Assembly: GCF_022808915.1 (NCBI RefSeq)
Contig: NZ_JAKZFS010000001.1
Location: forward strand, 124,001-188,000
DNA: 64,000 nucleotides
Direction: 5' to 3'
Source of the DNA: Fundidesulfovibrio terrae
Lineage (GTDB): Bacteria > Desulfobacterota > Desulfovibrionia > Desulfovibrionales > Desulfovibrionaceae
The position numbers were made by a program, and so were the translations under genes. The notes under the pieces are model-generated. The model searched no databases. It was not told the DNA's origin and was given only the letters and a program-made list of their open reading frames with translations. Shown here in pieces: positions 32,855 through 40,888 of this stretch. How positions within the stretch are numbered: position 1 is the stretch's first letter; each line of letters starts with the position of its first letter.

Positions 32855-33907
32855 ATGCCGTTGTCCAAGCGCGATATCCTGATGCTCTGCGCCGCTCTTG
32901 CGGGGCTTGTCCTGTCCGGGCTTTCCGGCGCGGCCGAATACGTCCCCTGGCTTGGCTCCTGGTGCGCGGCCTTCACGGGCGGCTGCCGGGAGACGGCCTC
33001 CTTCTCCCTGCTGGCCGCGCCCCTGTGGTCCTGGGGCGGCGCGTTCTACGTGATGCTGGCCTTCGCCCTGCTCGCCAGGCGCGAGTGGGTGCCCTGGCTC
33101 ATCCCCGTGGGGATCGGCGTGGAGATCACCCTGGTGGCGATCATGTGGGCGCTTGGGGCCGCATGCCTCTTCTGCCTGGGCAACGCCGCAGTGGTCCTGG
33201 TGCTGGCGGGCCTGTTCGGCTTGGGGGGGGGAGAGTCCTGGCGCGCCCTGGCCCTGGCGCTTCTGGCCCTGGTTGTCTCGGCTGCCGCGATCAGCCGGGA
33301 GAACGGCATGATCGCGCGCATGTGCCCGCCGCAGACCCTGGTGGTGCGCGGCGCGCCCGCGTCCGCCGGGGCGTCCCCCAACGTGGGGGCCATCTCCCTG
33401 GCCGGCAGCCAGGCCAAGGGACCGGCCGACGCGCCCGTCACGGTGATCGAATACTCGGACTTCCGCTGCCCGGCCTGCCGCAAGGTGCACCCCGTGGTGG
33501 AGGAGGCCATGAAGCTCTACGGGCCGAAAGTCCGCTGGGTGTTCAAGAACTTCCCCCTGCCCATGCACCAGGACGCGCATATTGCCTCCGAGGCCGCGTT
33601 GTGCACCGCCGACCAGGGCCGCTTCTGGGACTACCAGGACGCCCTGTTCGGCTTCCAGGGCGAATTCAACCCGGAGACGCTCACCAAGATCGCCGAGGAC
33701 CTGAAGCTCGACGCCAAGGCCTTCCGGGCCTGCCTGGATTCCGGCGCGCGCAAGGACGCCGTGGAGCACGAGCTGCGCGAGGGTGCCCAGGCCGGCATCA
33801 ACGCCGTGCCCACGTTCATCGTCAACGGCAAGATAAGCTCGGGGTCCATGCCCCTGAGAGACTTGAAGGCCATGATCGACGAGGCCCTGGCGGGCGCCGG
33901 GAAGTGA
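32855..33907 (+). CDS. VKOR-thioredoxin (DsbA/DsbG-like) fusion
   Basis: A 350-residue fusion. Residues about 8-145 form a vitamin K epoxide reductase-type membrane domain with the loop pair C37/C44 and the active-site CxxC C104/C107 (ACLFCLG). Residues about 175-348 form a periplasmic thioredoxin-fold disulfide oxidoreductase with C205-P-A-C208 and the cis-Pro loop INAVPTFIVNG. The VKOR half would pass electrons to quinone and reoxidise the fused thioredoxin half, replacing DsbB/DsbA. ATG 32855 follows GAGGTGA. Monocistronic. Confidence 0.92.
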   Translation: MPLSKRDILMLCAALAGLVLSGLSGAAEYVPWLGSWCAAFTGGCRETASFSLLAAPLWSWGGAFYVMLAFALLARREWVPWLIPVGIGVEITLVAIMWALGAACLFCLGNAAVVLVLAGLFGLGGGESWRALALALLALVVSAAAISRENGMIARMCPPQTLVVRGAPASAGASPNVGAISLAGSQAKGPADAPVTVIEYSDFRCPACRKVHPVVEEAMKLYGPKVRWVFKNFPLPMHQDAHIASEAALCTADQGRFWDYQDALFGFQGEFNPETLTKIAEDLKLDAKAFRACLDSGARKDAVEHELREGAQAGINAVPTFIVNGKISSGSMPLRDLKAMIDEALAGAGK

Positions 33908-34166
33908 CGAGCGGGGCTTAGGCCCCGGCCCTCCGGAGGCGAACGTCCTCCGGAAGCTCCCGGGAGAGCGCCTCGAACGGCGGGAACCGCAACAATCGGT
34001 ATGACCTGGGCCGAAAGTCTGTTACGCATGGAGCAATGGCTCCAACAAGAATACAGACCATGCCCGGCCGTCGCGGCCGGACCGATGCCCCTGAAGCGTC
34101 CGGGCGGCTCTTCGGGGCCGTGGAAACGAATCCGGCTGGAGGGAAGCCCCGGCTCGAGGTCTGCCC

Positions 34167-35171
34167 ATGAACGGCAGGTATCTCGGCCATGTGTCCCGCA
34201 TGGACCCCCTCTACGGCTACCTGCGCCACGACATCCTGCCCCAGTTGGGGGTGTCCCGGCATGACCCGGAATTTCGCGTGTTCCAGTCCGTCTGTTCCCG
34301 CGACGTGTACCTGTACGCGGAAAAGCGCAGCGGGGCGCGGGTCGTCGGCAAGTTCTATCCCGAGCGGCGCGGCCCGGACCGGGTGATGAAGGGCGAGACG
34401 GAATACAACAATCTCGTCTTCCTGCGCTCCCTGGGCCTCGATTCGCCGCCGCATTACGTGGTCCGGCCCCTGGGGTACAACGCGGACATCGGCGGGCTCC
34501 TGGTGATGGAACACCTGGGGGGCCAGGTGCTGGGGGCGGTCATCAACCAGGCCATCCACCAGGGCGAGCGCGACCGGCTGTACCGCAAGCTCGCGAGCCT
34601 GGCCCATTTCCTGGCCACCATGCACAACCGGACGGCGAAGGACTGGGGGGTCGTCTTCACCGACGCCTGGGCCTACACGGGGCGGCTCATCGGTTCGCTG
34701 GTCGCGAAGCGGGGCATGGGGCGCGACCATTCGGACGAGCTCTACGCCCTGCGCGACGCCTGGCGCGAGCGCGGCTGCATGTGGGAAGACCGCGCGGTGC
34801 TGGCGCATGGCGACGTCACTCCGTCCAATTTCCTCTTCGGCGGGGGCGACCACGTCATGGCCATCGACCTGGAGCGGATGCAATGGGCCGACAGGGTGTT
34901 CGACCTGGGCAGGCTCTGCGGCGAACTCAAGCATTTCTTCTGCCAGGGGACGGGCGGCTTCGGCGGGGCGGAACCCTTCATCGGGCATTTTCTCTGGGAA
35001 TACTGCCGCCATTTTCCGGATCGGATGAGCGCCTTCTCGGCCATCACCCGGCGCGCCCCCTTCTACATCGGCATCACGCTCCTGCGGATCGCCCGCAATT
35101 CCTGGATCGACCAACACTATCGCTGGCGGCTTGTTCATGAGGCCAAGCAGACGCTGAGGGCATTGCCATGA
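34167..35171 (+). CDS. APH/choline-kinase-family phosphotransferase
   Basis: A 334-residue kinase-like protein. Seen: an N-lobe strand with VVGKFYPERRG (candidate ATP-binding Lys), VMEHLGGQVL as hinge, the catalytic Brenner motif LAHGDVTPSNFLF and the metal-binding AIDLERMQWADRVFDLGRL. Such proteins phosphorylate small molecules (sugars, choline, aminoglycosides). Its stop overlaps the start of the HAD gene by ATGA; with a UbiA-type transferase and a DegT aminotransferase next, a lipid or sugar-modification pathway is plausible. Confidence 0.82.
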   Translation: MNGRYLGHVSRMDPLYGYLRHDILPQLGVSRHDPEFRVFQSVCSRDVYLYAEKRSGARVVGKFYPERRGPDRVMKGETEYNNLVFLRSLGLDSPPHYVVRPLGYNADIGGLLVMEHLGGQVLGAVINQAIHQGERDRLYRKLASLAHFLATMHNRTAKDWGVVFTDAWAYTGRLIGSLVAKRGMGRDHSDELYALRDAWRERGCMWEDRAVLAHGDVTPSNFLFGGGDHVMAIDLERMQWADRVFDLGRLCGELKHFFCQGTGGFGGAEPFIGHFLWEYCRHFPDRMSAFSAITRRAPFYIGITLLRIARNSWIDQHYRWRLVHEAKQTLRALP

Positions 35172-35908
35172 AATTTCAGGGGATAATTTTCGATATCAAC
35201 GGCACGCTCATCGACATCCTGACCGATGAGGGGATGGAGGAAATCTACCGGGGGATCAGCCACTTCCTGACCTACCAGGGGATTTCCATCCGCCGCCGGG
35301 AACTGCGCGACGAGTATTACCGGATCATGGACGAGCAGCGTCGCGCAAACACCGAGGAGTACCCCGAGTTCGACGCGGTGAAGGTGTGGCGGGAATTCCT
35401 CGACCGAAGGCCGGCCGCCTGCCGGGCCTTGCCCCGGGAAACGCTGCGCCTGCTGCCGCACGTGCTGGCGGAGATGTACCGGGGCATTTCCCGCATCCGC
35501 CTGGATCTCTATCCGGAGGTCAGGAACATCCTGGACGAGCTCATGCTTCGCTACAAGCTGGCGGCCTTGTCCGACGCGCAGAGCGCCTGGGCCGTGCCGG
35601 AGATGCGCGCGGTCGGGATCGACGGCTATTTCAACCCCATCGTCGTTTCGGGCGATTACGGATACCGCAAGCCCGACAAGCGGATCTTCCAGATGGCCCT
35701 GGACGGGCTCGGCCTGGAGGCGCAGGACGTCCTGTTCGTGGGCAACGACATGTACCGCGACGTCTACGGGGCCAGGCAAATGGGGCTCAAGACCATTTTC
35801 TTCTCCTCCAACCAAGGCAGAAAGGCGTCCGCCGGGGCCGAGCCGGATTACATCATCTACCAGTTCGCCGAACTCCGCCAGGCCATCGCCTTTCTCGAGG
35901 CGCAATGA
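35168..35908 (+). CDS. HAD-superfamily hydrolase
   Basis: A 246-residue HAD phosphatase. Motif I appears as IIFDINGTLID, in which the second catalytic Asp of DxDGT is Asn (DxNGT), an unusual change; motif II around ALSDAQS, motif III Lys in YRKPDKRIF and motif IV VGNDMYRDVYGA are intact. The DxN variant may weaken the acid/base step. Overlaps the APH-like gene by 4 bp. Confidence 0.85.
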   Translation: MKFQGIIFDINGTLIDILTDEGMEEIYRGISHFLTYQGISIRRRELRDEYYRIMDEQRRANTEEYPEFDAVKVWREFLDRRPAACRALPRETLRLLPHVLAEMYRGISRIRLDLYPEVRNILDELMLRYKLAALSDAQSAWAVPEMRAVGIDGYFNPIVVSGDYGYRKPDKRIFQMALDGLGLEAQDVLFVGNDMYRDVYGARQMGLKTIFFSSNQGRKASAGAEPDYIIYQFAELRQAIAFLEAQ

Positions 35909-35962
35909 CCGCTCCCGCCCGGTTTCCATCCTGGAGCAAACAGGATAGGAACGGCGGCAGCC

Positions 35963-36850
35963 ATGAACATCACCGTCGCCAGGGGCCTCATCCGGCTGGC
36001 CCGTCCGCACCAGTACCTGAAGAACCTGTTCGTGCTCCTGCCGCTTTTCTTCGGCTGGAAGCTCTCCGACCCGTCCGCCGTGTGGGCGTCCATCGTCGCG
36101 TTCGCGGTGTTCTGCCTGGCGGCCAGCTGCGTCTACGTCTTCAACGACCTGCGCGACGCCCCGCAGGACCGCGAGCATCCCACCAAGAAGAACCGGCCCA
36201 TCGCCTCGGGACTGGTGTCGCCGCCCCTGGCCTGGGGATTTTTGGCCGTGCTGGCCGGTTCGGCCCTGGCCCTGGCTCCGCTGGTGCCGGGACGCGCCTT
36301 CTCGCTTATCGTGCTCGGCTACCTCGCCATCAACGCGGCCTATTCCCTGGGCGTGAAGCACATGGCCATCGTGGACCTCATGTGCATCGCCCTGGGCTTC
36401 GTGCTGCGCATCTTCGCGGGCGGGGCGGCCTCCGGGGTGACGCCCAGCCACTGGATCGTCATCATGACCTTCCTGCTGGCCCTGTTCCTGGGCCTGGCCA
36501 AGCGCCGCGACGACCTGTTGCTGGCCGCCTGCGGGTCGCGCACGCGCAAGTGCCTGGACGGCTATTCGCTGGAGTTCGTGAGCCTGTGCATGGCGGTGAT
36601 GGCCGGGGTGGTGATCGTGAGCTACATCCTCTACACCCTCTCGCCGGACGTCATGGCCAAGCACGGCACCGAGCAGCTCTACCTGACCTCGCTGTGGGTG
36701 GTGGCGGGCATCCTGCGCTACATGCAGATCACCTTCGTGGAGCAGCGGTCCGGTTCGCCCACTCAGGTGCTCTTGCGCGACCCGTTCATCCAGGTATGCA
36801 TTCTTCTGTGGGTGGCCTCATGCTACCTGATCCTGTACGCCTTCAAATAG
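35963..36850 (+). CDS. UbiA-superfamily prenyltransferase, decaprenyl-phosphate phosphoribosyltransferase type
   Basis: A 295-residue membrane enzyme with eight to nine helices. RPHQYLKNLFVLLPLFFGW and the first Asp-rich motif VYVFNDLRDAPQDREHPTKKNRPIASG match the family that includes Rv3806c, which attaches phosphoribose from PRPP to polyprenyl phosphate. The second motif lies around GVKHMAIVDLMCIALGFVLRIFAGG. With the upstream HAD phosphatase and APH-like kinase, it suggests synthesis of a lipid-linked pentose. The polyprenyl acceptor is inferred. Confidence 0.85.
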   Translation: MNITVARGLIRLARPHQYLKNLFVLLPLFFGWKLSDPSAVWASIVAFAVFCLAASCVYVFNDLRDAPQDREHPTKKNRPIASGLVSPPLAWGFLAVLAGSALALAPLVPGRAFSLIVLGYLAINAAYSLGVKHMAIVDLMCIALGFVLRIFAGGAASGVTPSHWIVIMTFLLALFLGLAKRRDDLLLAACGSRTRKCLDGYSLEFVSLCMAVMAGVVIVSYILYTLSPDVMAKHGTEQLYLTSLWVVAGILRYMQITFVEQRSGSPTQVLLRDPFIQVCILLWVASCYLILYAFK

Positions 36851-36907
36851 CGGTCGATCCGTAAGGAAGTGCTGGAAATCATGTGCGCTATCCGTTAGGG
36901 AGGCTTC

Positions 36908-38041
36908 ATGGTCATACCGGTGGTGCCCTACTTCGATTTCGTCGAGGCTAATCTCGCCCAGCGGGGCGAGCTTTTCGGCGCGCTGGCCCGGATTCTCGAC
37001 AGCGGCGCGCTCATGGCCGCCGAAGAGGTGGCCGCCTTCGAGGACGAATTCGCGGATTACGTGGGGGTTTCCCATTGCGTGGCCGTGGGCACGGGCACGG
37101 ACGCGCTGGGTCTGGCCCTGGCGGCCGTCGGGGCCGCCCGGCAGGACGTGGTGCTCACCACTCCCAACGCCTCGCCCGTGGTGGCGGACGCCGTGCTGCA
37201 GACCGGGCCGCGCCTGGAATTCGTGGACGTGGACGCCTCCACCGGGCTCATGGACCTGAACCGTCTGGAGGACCGCCTCAAGGACGATGCCGCCGCGCGA
37301 CCCAAGGTGGTCATCCCGGTGCACCTGTTCGGGCAGTGCGCCGACATGGACGGCCTGGAGGAGCTTTCCCGCAAGTACGAATTTCTGATCGTGGAGGACG
37401 CCCGCCAGGCGCACGGTTCGCAAGCGCGCGGGCGCAAGGCCGGGTCCTTCGGGATCGCGGCGGCCTTCAGCTTCTCGCCGGAAAAGAACCTCGGAGCCCT
37501 GGGGCAGGGCGGAGCCGTCACCACCAATGATCCGGAACTGGCTGACGCGGTGCGCCAGGTGCGGGCCCAGGGCCTGGGCATCGGCTACACCGGCAAGGTC
37601 GAGCTGGCCGATTCCCAGATGGACGCCTTGCAGGCGGCGGCCCTGCGGGTGAAGCTGCCCCGTCTCGACGAGCACAACGCCAGGCGCCGCATCGTGGCCG
37701 CCGTCTACGACAAGGCCCTCTCCGGCACGGGCTACACCGAGCCCCTGGCCGTGCTGCCCGGCAACACGCCCAACCGCCATATCTACACCATCATGATTCC
37801 CGACCGCGACGACATGCGGGCCTACCTGGACGAGCAGGGCGTGGGCACCGGCCTGTACTATCCCGTGCCCCTGCACCTGCACCCCAGGTTCCGCAGGCTG
37901 GGGCTCAGGCGCGGCGACTTTCCCGAAGCCGAGGCCCTGGCCCTGACCACGCTGTCGTTGCCCATCCGCCCCGAGCTCACCCCGGACCAGGTCGCCATGG
38001 TCATCGACGCGGTACGCTCCTTCGGCGGGTCCATGCGCTGA
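36908..38041 (+). CDS. DegT/DnrJ/EryC1/StrS-family PLP aminotransferase
   Basis: A 377-residue sugar aminotransferase-like protein. The PLP Lys is K193 (FSFSPEKNLGALGQGG), with Asp D164 in VEDARQAHGS and the GTGTDALGLAL cofactor loop near 62-71. It would transaminate a nucleotide-linked keto-sugar to build an amino-sugar for surface polysaccharide. AGGGAGG precedes ATG 36908. Reads in the same direction as the UbiA-type gene and may belong to the same unit. Confidence 0.9.
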   Translation: MVIPVVPYFDFVEANLAQRGELFGALARILDSGALMAAEEVAAFEDEFADYVGVSHCVAVGTGTDALGLALAAVGAARQDVVLTTPNASPVVADAVLQTGPRLEFVDVDASTGLMDLNRLEDRLKDDAAARPKVVIPVHLFGQCADMDGLEELSRKYEFLIVEDARQAHGSQARGRKAGSFGIAAAFSFSPEKNLGALGQGGAVTTNDPELADAVRQVRAQGLGIGYTGKVELADSQMDALQAAALRVKLPRLDEHNARRRIVAAVYDKALSGTGYTEPLAVLPGNTPNRHIYTIMIPDRDDMRAYLDEQGVGTGLYYPVPLHLHPRFRRLGLRRGDFPEAEALALTTLSLPIRPELTPDQVAMVIDAVRSFGGSMR

Positions 38042-38068
38042 GAGGAGAGGGGAGAGGGGAGAGGGGAC
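38042..38068 (+). repeat. Short G-rich tandem repeat
   Basis: Three tandem copies of GGGGAGA-type units directly after the aminotransferase stop. Four G-runs on one strand could form a quadruplex, and it could be a slippage hot spot. A weak ACCGCGCC/GGGCGCGGT stem follows. Confidence 0.6.
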
Positions 38069-38150
38069 CGCGCCGGGGATTATTTCTGCCGCAGGGCGCG
38101 GTCCGGCAGGCCGCCAGGGTGACGCCCGGCCCGACCATCGCCCCTTTCCG

Positions 38151-40646
38151 TCACACCCCCGTCAGGACCCGCTCCATCTCATCCATGTCGATGGGCTTGG
38201 ACAGGTAGTCGTCCATGCCCGCGGCCAGGAGGCTTTCCCTGTCGCCCTTGAGGGCGTGCGCCGTGAGGGCCACGACCTTGATGCCAGACTTGTCCTTTCC
38301 GGCTTCTCCACGGCGGATGGCGGCAACCGCCGTCCTGCCGTCCATGTCCGGCATGTTCACGTCCATCAGCACCAGGTCGAAGTCCGCCCCGGCAAGCTTC
38401 TCCACCGCCTCGAGCCCGTTCCCGGCCACCTCGACGCGGCAGCCGCGCTGTTTCAGGAGCTCGGCGATCAGGCGCTGGCTGATGGGGTCGTCTTCGGCCA
38501 CCAGGACGCGGAGATTGCCGGGCGCGGTCGGCGCGGCCGGCTGTTGCACGGGGACGGGCCGCTCATGCCCCAGGGCAAGCTCCAGGGTGATGTCGAAGGA
38601 AAAGGTCGAGCCCGTGCCCTCCTCGCTCTCGACCCGAATGGTCCCGCCCATCATCTCCACGAGGCTTTTGGAGATGGCCAGGCCCAGGCCCGTGCCGCCG
38701 TACTGCCGGTGGGAAGAAGACCCGACCTGGGTGAAGCTGGCGAAAATGTTCTCCTGCATGTCCGCAGGGATGCCGATGCCCGTGTCCGAGACGCTGAAGA
38801 GCAGGCGGACGGACTCGGGCGAGGGCGTTTCTTCAAGCTCCACCGAGATGCCCACCTGCCCTTGCGAGGTGAACTTGATGGCATTGCCCGCGAGGTTGGT
38901 GAGGATCTGGCGCAGGCGGCCCTGGTCGCCGACGAGCTGGCCCGGCACGTCCCGGGCCACGTAGTAGGTGAAGCGCAGGCCCTTGTCCTGCGCCGTGAGG
39001 GCCAGGGGGGCCAGGGTGGATTCCACCACGTCGCGCAGGTCGAAGGCCTTGTGCTCGAGCTCGGCCCTTCCGGCTTCGATCTTGGCCAGGTCGAGGATGT
39101 CGTTGATGATGGACAGGAGGTTGAGCCCCGACTGCTTGATCAGCTGCACGTATTCGCTGACGCGGGCCGGAACGGCCTCCGAGAGGATCAGCTCCGAGAG
39201 CCCCAGGATGCCGTTCATGGGCGTGCGTATGTCATGGCTCATGTTGGCCAGGAACTGGCTCTTGGCCCGGGTCGCCTCCTCGGCCTGCGCCATGGTCCGT
39301 ATCAGGTCGGTCTCGAGGCGCTTGCGCTCGGTGATGTCCTGGACCGTTCCGCGAAGGGCGATGATCCGGCCGTGGGCGTCGCGCACGGCCTCGCTGCGCG
39401 TGGTGACCCAGATCAGCTCCCCGTCGTGGTAGGCCTCCAGGTCCAGTTCGTAGCCGACCCCCGTGCGCAACGCTTCCTGGACGGCCGCGTTTTTGCGTTC
39501 CCAGCTCTCGTCGGTGTAGATCCGTCCCTTCTGTTCGTCGAACGAGGGGAAGGGTTGCGAGGGGTCCAGGGCGTAGATTCTGTAGAATTCGTCCGACCCT
39601 GTGAGGGCGCCGGTTTCCGTGTCCCAGTACCAGCTCCCGATGTGGGCGATGCGCTGGGCCTTGCTGAGCTCGTCGTCCTTTTGCTGCAGATCCTGCTCGA
39701 TTCGCTTGCGTTCGGTCGTCTCCTGGAAGGTCAGGATCGAGCCGGTGACGGATCCCGCCTCGTCGCGGATCGGGGCCGCGTTCACCGATATCCAGTGAAG
39801 GGGGCCCTCCCTGCGGCGGATGCACATCTCCATCTGCGTGACCGTCTCCCCCCGGAGCGCCCGGAAAGGGGGCAGGTCGTCCAGGGGCAGGGCCGTTCCG
39901 TCGGCGGTGGTGATTGCGATGGCGGAAAGCCGCGTTTCGGCGGGAAGGTCCATTTGATCCTGCGTGTATCCGAGGATTCGCTCCGCTATCGGGTTCAGGC
40001 GCAGGATCCGTCTGTCCATGCCGTAGACGATGAGTCCCTCGGCGATGGCGTTCAGGGTGGAGTCCAGTTCAGCCGCTCGCTGCTTCGCCAGCTGCACGCT
40101 TTCCCGCAACGCCTGATCGTTCGCTCTCAAGGCCTCCTTTTCGACCCAGAGGAAGTTCACCGACCGGTGCAGCATCTCGCACAGGGCGCTGATCACCAGG
40201 CCGCCCGCGACAAACAGGACCCACAGGACCACGTCGCCGGGATCAGTGATACGGAGGCTTGCTGTCGGGGAGAGGAACAAATAATTGACCCCGAGGGCGG
40301 CGATGACCGTGGACAGCACTCCGGGCCACCAGCCGCCCAGGAAGGCGCTCAGGATGACCGGCAGCACGAACAGGATGAACACCGGCCGGGGATTTAGGAA
40401 CTCGGAGAGCTGCGCCCTGACCCAAAGCGTGGCCAGGGTGACCGACGCCGCGATGGCATAGATGGCCCAGCGGGGGAGCCAGGCCAACCCCCCATCCAGG
40501 ACGTTCATGAACCAGGGGGTATTCCGCAGAGCGCTTTCCTCGGACCGTTTGCGCGCGGCTTCGCCGGCCGCGAAGCCCGTGATCAACCGGCGCGCTTCTT
40601 CCAACTCGGCGAGGAGCTGTTCCTTGGTCTTTTCCAGATCGCGCAC
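38151..40646 (-). CDS. Membrane hybrid histidine kinase with DUF4118, PAS domains and receiver
   Basis: About 831 residues from GTG 40646. Order: N-terminal coiled coil ([18 protein letters not shown]), four closely spaced membrane helices of KdpD/DUF4118 type (about 50-165), two PAS domains (about 205-320 and 325-445), HisKA with [15 protein letters not shown] (phospho-His about 475), HATPase ([21 protein letters not shown]) and a receiver ([12 protein letters not shown], phospho-Asp about 760). It probably signals to an unlinked regulator. A longer frame from TTG 40721 exists, but the coiled-coil start with GGGGGA upstream looks better; the start is uncertain. Confidence 0.88.
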   Translation of the reverse strand: MRDLEKTKEQLLAELEEARRLITGFAAGEAARKRSEESALRNTPWFMNVLDGGLAWLPRWAIYAIAASVTLATLWVRAQLSEFLNPRPVFILFVLPVILSAFLGGWWPGVLSTVIAALGVNYLFLSPTASLRITDPGDVVLWVLFVAGGLVISALCEMLHRSVNFLWVEKEALRANDQALRESVQLAKQRAAELDSTLNAIAEGLIVYGMDRRILRLNPIAERILGYTQDQMDLPAETRLSAIAITTADGTALPLDDLPPFRALRGETVTQMEMCIRRREGPLHWISVNAAPIRDEAGSVTGSILTFQETTERKRIEQDLQQKDDELSKAQRIAHIGSWYWDTETGALTGSDEFYRIYALDPSQPFPSFDEQKGRIYTDESWERKNAAVQEALRTGVGYELDLEAYHDGELIWVTTRSEAVRDAHGRIIALRGTVQDITERKRLETDLIRTMAQAEEATRAKSQFLANMSHDIRTPMNGILGLSELILSEAVPARVSEYVQLIKQSGLNLLSIINDILDLAKIEAGRAELEHKAFDLRDVVESTLAPLALTAQDKGLRFTYYVARDVPGQLVGDQGRLRQILTNLAGNAIKFTSQGQVGISVELEETPSPESVRLLFSVSDTGIGIPADMQENIFASFTQVGSSSHRQYGGTGLGLAISKSLVEMMGGTIRVESEEGTGSTFSFDITLELALGHERPVPVQQPAAPTAPGNLRVLVAEDDPISQRLIAELLKQRGCRVEVAGNGLEAVEKLAGADFDLVLMDVNMPDMDGRTAVAAIRRGEAGKDKSGIKVVALTAHALKGDRESLLAAGMDDYLSKPIDMDEMERVLTGV

Positions 40647-40888
40647 GAGATCCCCCGATGGCAGGTGAGCTTCGAAACAGCCACAGCGCTCGTTAGATGG
40701 TTTCGGTGCTTCAAAAGCCAACGGATATTACGCAAATTGTTAGCTCGTTTCATGATGGGCTGCAACGATTTCCATCGAAATTTACGATCACCCCCCCAAG
40801 AGATTCTCGCCGCCCCGGCCCTGGGGCATCCGCAAGGCCCCACGAATCCCTTGACGTCACGCTCCAATCCGGCCAACTTCCCCGGCGC

